From the NCBI GenBank assembly GCA_033030425.1, contig JAUFSD010000021.1, forward strand, positions 310,001 through 374,000: 64,000 nt of DNA, in the 5' to 3' direction. The position numbers and the translations under genes were made by a program. The DNA comes from Verpa conica (lineage: Eukaryota; Ascomycota; Pezizomycetes; Pezizales; Morchellaceae). The number at the start of each line of letters is the position of its first letter. Position 1 is the stretch's first letter. A model generated the notes under the pieces. The model saw only the letters and a list, made by a program, of their open reading frames with translations. It was not told the DNA's origin and did no database searches. Shown here piece after piece: positions 60,805 through 64,000 of this stretch.

Positions 60805-62174
60805 ATGCTTAATCCGGTGCGTAATTCCCTCATGTGGCGCCACTCACTATCCCAGCCACGATTATGCATCACCATCCCATCACTCGTTCGGAGCTTGAGC
60901 ACAATCGATGGTACCGAATTCGTACCACGGACAGAATTCCCCTTCCCGGCGAATCTCATCAAGTCTTACTTCCTTGGCCACCATAAAGCGGGATTATCCA
61001 AGATGAAACAAATGGTATCGTCAGTCGAACTTATCATCGAGTGTCGTGACTACCGAGTTCCATTATCCTCTAGGAATCCCCTGTTTGAAGCGACACTGCA
61101 AGGGAGGGAGAGAATTATTGTCTATACCAAACGGGATCTTGCAGCTGACGTATTGGATTTTAAGGTTGTATTTTTTCTTTCATTATTTATTTATTTCTGT
61201 GATTACCTTCTCTAGTGAAGCTAGAGATCATTCCCCTTTCGCTGACAAACTCCTTCAACTACTTACTATAACAAACTAACCTCAAACCAGACGCAAGAAA
61301 CTCTCCGAAAATGGCATGCACCTCACAAAGTCCTCTTCTCAGATTGCAAAGATAAACGTGACGTTCAAAAGATAATCAATCATGCCCGCAGTACTACCCC
61401 CTTACTTCCACCCCTTACTCCCAACCCCTTACTCTTCCCAAAACTAACAAGTCTGCAGAAACAGCCATAGCAGCAGACCACATGACTGGCTCTCGGATGC
61501 TAATAGTCGGCATGCCCAACGTTGGAAAATCATCCCTCCTCAACGCCATGCGTCGCGTTGGCACCGGCTCAACTACTAAAGCCGCCATCACCGGTGGACA
61601 ACCCGGCGTTACGAGGAAAATCGCAACAGGAGTGAAAATCTCTGAAGACCCACTTGTGTATCTCATTGACTCCCCTGGTAGGGTCTTTTTCTAGAGGTAC
61701 TGGGTGTGGTTAGGCTAACGTGGTAGGACAGGTGTATTTATACCTTATATGCCAAATCCTCGAACTATGCTCTCACTTGCCCTCGTTGGCTGTGTTAATA
61801 ATTCTCTTCTTCCCTTAATCACAATTGCCGATTTCCTCCTTTACCATATCAATCTTGTTGATCCGTCGATCTACTCTGCATATCACCCTCCAACAAATGA
61901 TATTGTTCAGCTTCTTGAGGCAATAGCGAGAGCTACGGGGAAGCTTAAGAAGGGTGGTATTCCGGAGTTGGAGTCAACGGCGACGTGGATTGTCGGAAGA
62001 TATAGAAGTGGTGTTATGGGTAGGTTTATATTGGATGATATGAGTGAAGATGCCTGGGAGAAGTGGAAAAAAGCGGAAGATGGTATGGAGGAGAGTGAGA
62101 GTGCAGGAAGAAGGAGAGTTAAGAGAGAGAGAGCGGAGGCGAGGATGAAGAAAAGAGCGGATGAAGACAATTAA
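60805..62174 (+). CDS. MTG1: Mitochondrial ribosome-associated GTPase 1 (Mtg1)
   Basis: Four exons: 60805-61164, 61291-61390, 61459-61677, 61732-62174. Introns of 126, 68 and 54 nt end in CAG and have CTAAC branch words; the phases give 373 aa. Mtg1 is a matrix GTPase needed for late assembly of the mitochondrial large ribosomal subunit. The N-terminus (RNSLMWRHSLSQPRL, then LVRSLST) is Arg/Ser-rich like a mitochondrial presequence. The GTPase motifs are circularly permuted, as in the YlqF/YawG family: VELIIECRDYRVPLSSRNP, then G4-like YTKRDL, then G1 GMPNVGKSSLLN, then G3 DSPG. FIPYMPNPRTMLSLALVG follows. The G4 Asn is Thr here (T-K-R-D rather than N-K-x-D). The C-terminal end is highly charged (KRERAEARMKKR). 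Confidence 0.92.
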
Positions 62175-64000
62175 ACCCAGAGTAAAGATTTCAGTTTTAG
62201 ATCTTGGTTAGTTTTTGGTTGGTGATATCAGAAGAACGTGTGAGCTTGAACTACGAGTTTATCTGTAGGGAAAATTATGAAACGAATGTACTCTTAGTCT
62301 AATGAACAGTATCATATGTTGGATTTCCTAAAAGAATTGTAGGTTATTATTATTATTCGGTTTATATATCCTACTATCATCTATCAGCTTTCAGGGCCAA
62401 ATATTCGATTTTAACTTCGAGATATATTTCGTTCGAACCATCTTCTAATAAGATCCCATAATAGAAATCAGACCCCTAAATTCGAACCGAGAGATTGGAG
62501 AGCGATCCTGGTTAGAAGAGAGGGTGGTTATTGTGGTGCTCTCGAATGACCTAGTACTTCGAATACCATTTGTGGTAATATATTAAGGAATAAATGAAGC
62601 TTTCTGCGAGCGCATAAGAAATATCGGGAATTAGATACTTAAATATCACCTAAAGGTCACCCAAAGCAGTCGGAAATAGTTGGTTCTATTGTTTATAAGC
62701 TATCCTTAAGATAACCTAAAAATACTTTGTCGATCTCTTATCCTTGGCTCATAGATCTTAAGTCCTTGTAGCTAGAAATTTGACTTAGTAAGTTCATTCT
62801 TCTAGTATAAAGCTTACCAACAAACTAGTGTCCGCTGACTCTTCCCAAAATGTATCCTAAGGGATTTCGAGCGAGTGGCAGTGAGGAATGAGCCTAGGCC
62901 TCTCCCACTAGGTCAAGTCCGTGAAAAAGAAAGTCGGCTATATTTTAATCTAACACTGAAATTGGTAAGAGCCCCATCAAGATCTCATAAATTCAAGCTC
63001 CAACAGTCAAGATATACCTCCTGTTAGAAGCTTTATTCAACCAGTTTTCTATCCAGGTTCTACCTCAGGGAATCGTGGGGTTAACCACTATAGTTCATAA
63101 GGCTGCTCGGGGTAAATTTTTGATAATCCCTGGAGTTGTGTCATCTTTGTGGGATCTCTGCGTTGTCCCTTCTCAAGGCACATGAACTAAAGGTAGTAAT
63201 AAACGAGACCTTGTAGTATATTGGTACCTACGCAGCATACTATCATGTTCAATCAAGTTATAATGACACCATAGGGTAAAATTAGTGACTTAGTAGCTCG
63301 TACGTCACGAAATAGCGCCTAGATAGATATTATTGACTATTAGTGTAGTATGCCTCGGTCATTCTTGGTCCCTGTCCACGTACTTCTCAAAAGAGAGGCC
63401 TCGAGGCGAAGTCATGAGTTTCGTGAATTACACTAGGTACACCGTAGCGAAGACGAATTTTTTTTGCATCATAGCTTTCTCCGCAAGGCTGAAAATCGCC
63501 CAATGTGTATTTGGTTTTTTTGCTTGTCGCAGGTTGGATTCCCATGGGTAGCTCTCGGGTACGAAAGAGCTGATAGATACCCCGCTAGGTACTCTTTTAG
63601 CTTAGGACGAAGAGTTGCAAGGGGGTTCATGCTAAAGTCTTCCCAGATCCTTCTATCACAGCTTCATCAGGCTTATTCATTATAAGCCCACTCAGAGCGC
63701 TGCGCATGTTCCTCCCGGTAGCTACAGTACCCTATTCACTACTTTCTAGGAGTTTGTAGAAGTTACTTAGCTAGTAGAGAATGAAATAAAAAACACGAAC
63801 TTCTACGCGTGCGGGGTTCGAGTGATTCTCTGGTATTAGGTAATTAAGTAGGCCAATAACACCTTATCCAGGACCGATAGCAGGCCTTATGGTACCGGAT
63901 CCGAAAGTACCGGGAAAGATCTCCTAGAACGTTCCCTGTCCCTGAAAATCCCTCATATATATCTATCAATTGTATGGTTTACTAGCCGAGCTTCCCAACA
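62175..64000. other. Intergenic right edge, no gene seen
   Basis: A/T-rich with frequent stops in all frames. Two overlapping short frames near 63.3-63.7 kb share no recognisable motif. A (TTA)n run lies near 62346. Confidence 0.5.

Noticed and set aside
1..64000. CRISPR arrays, operons and ribosome binding sites
   Set aside because: The genes are intron-bearing and eukaryotic; no regularly spaced direct repeats were seen.

Overview
The window is nuclear DNA of a filamentous ascomycete. The genes have short introns (mostly 49-126 nt) with GTRNGT-type donors and CTAAC/CTGAC-like branch sites. They sit in compact islands separated by long gene-empty stretches that hold decayed transposons. The gene content (EST1-like, Tsc10, Alg5, TFIIB, Kre33/NAT10, Mtg1, Bax-inhibitor, fungal NLR and ankyrin genes) is fungal. 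The mix of small introns, repeat-rich deserts and low gene density is compatible with a Pezizomycete of the truffle type, but the sequence alone does not prove the taxon.

Layout: the first 2.3 kb carries the 5' part of an EST1/SMG7-like gene (minus strand, running off the left edge). A dispersed repeat and a roughly 16 kb gene desert follow. A small hypothetical gene (19.0-19.6 kb) precedes a decayed NACHT-ankyrin NLR pseudogene (21.6-24.1 kb). Two housekeeping genes come next: TSC10 (sphingolipid synthesis) and ALG5 (dolichol-P-glucose synthesis), both ER membrane enzymes on the plus strand. An intronless F-box/ankyrin gene, a fossil Tc1-like element, a GT8-like glycosyltransferase gene and an unknown gene built of two copies of one module fill 29-36 kb. 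A second repeat-rich gap (36.6-47 kb) holds a 411-bp MITE, a Tc1-type transposase gene split by a solo LTR with a perfect 5-bp target duplication, and a 180-bp MITE. A dense island from 47 to 62 kb holds a BXI1-like Bax inhibitor, a large ankyrin-CorA fusion gene, TFIIB, KRE33 and MTG1. KRE33 and MTG1 are divergently arranged around a 0.5 kb promoter. The last 1.8 kb has no gene I can support.

I rebuilt exon structures by hand from splice signals, reading frame and family similarity. For TSC10, ALG5, BXI1, ANK-CorA, KRE33 and MTG1 all phases close. The points most worth a second look are the ankyrin-CorA fusion, a possible 17-nt intron (or one-base lesion) in the GT8-like gene, the tandem-module protein of unknown function, the nested solo LTR, two short motifs far over-represented in the window, and a dispersed repeat found upstream of two minus-strand genes.
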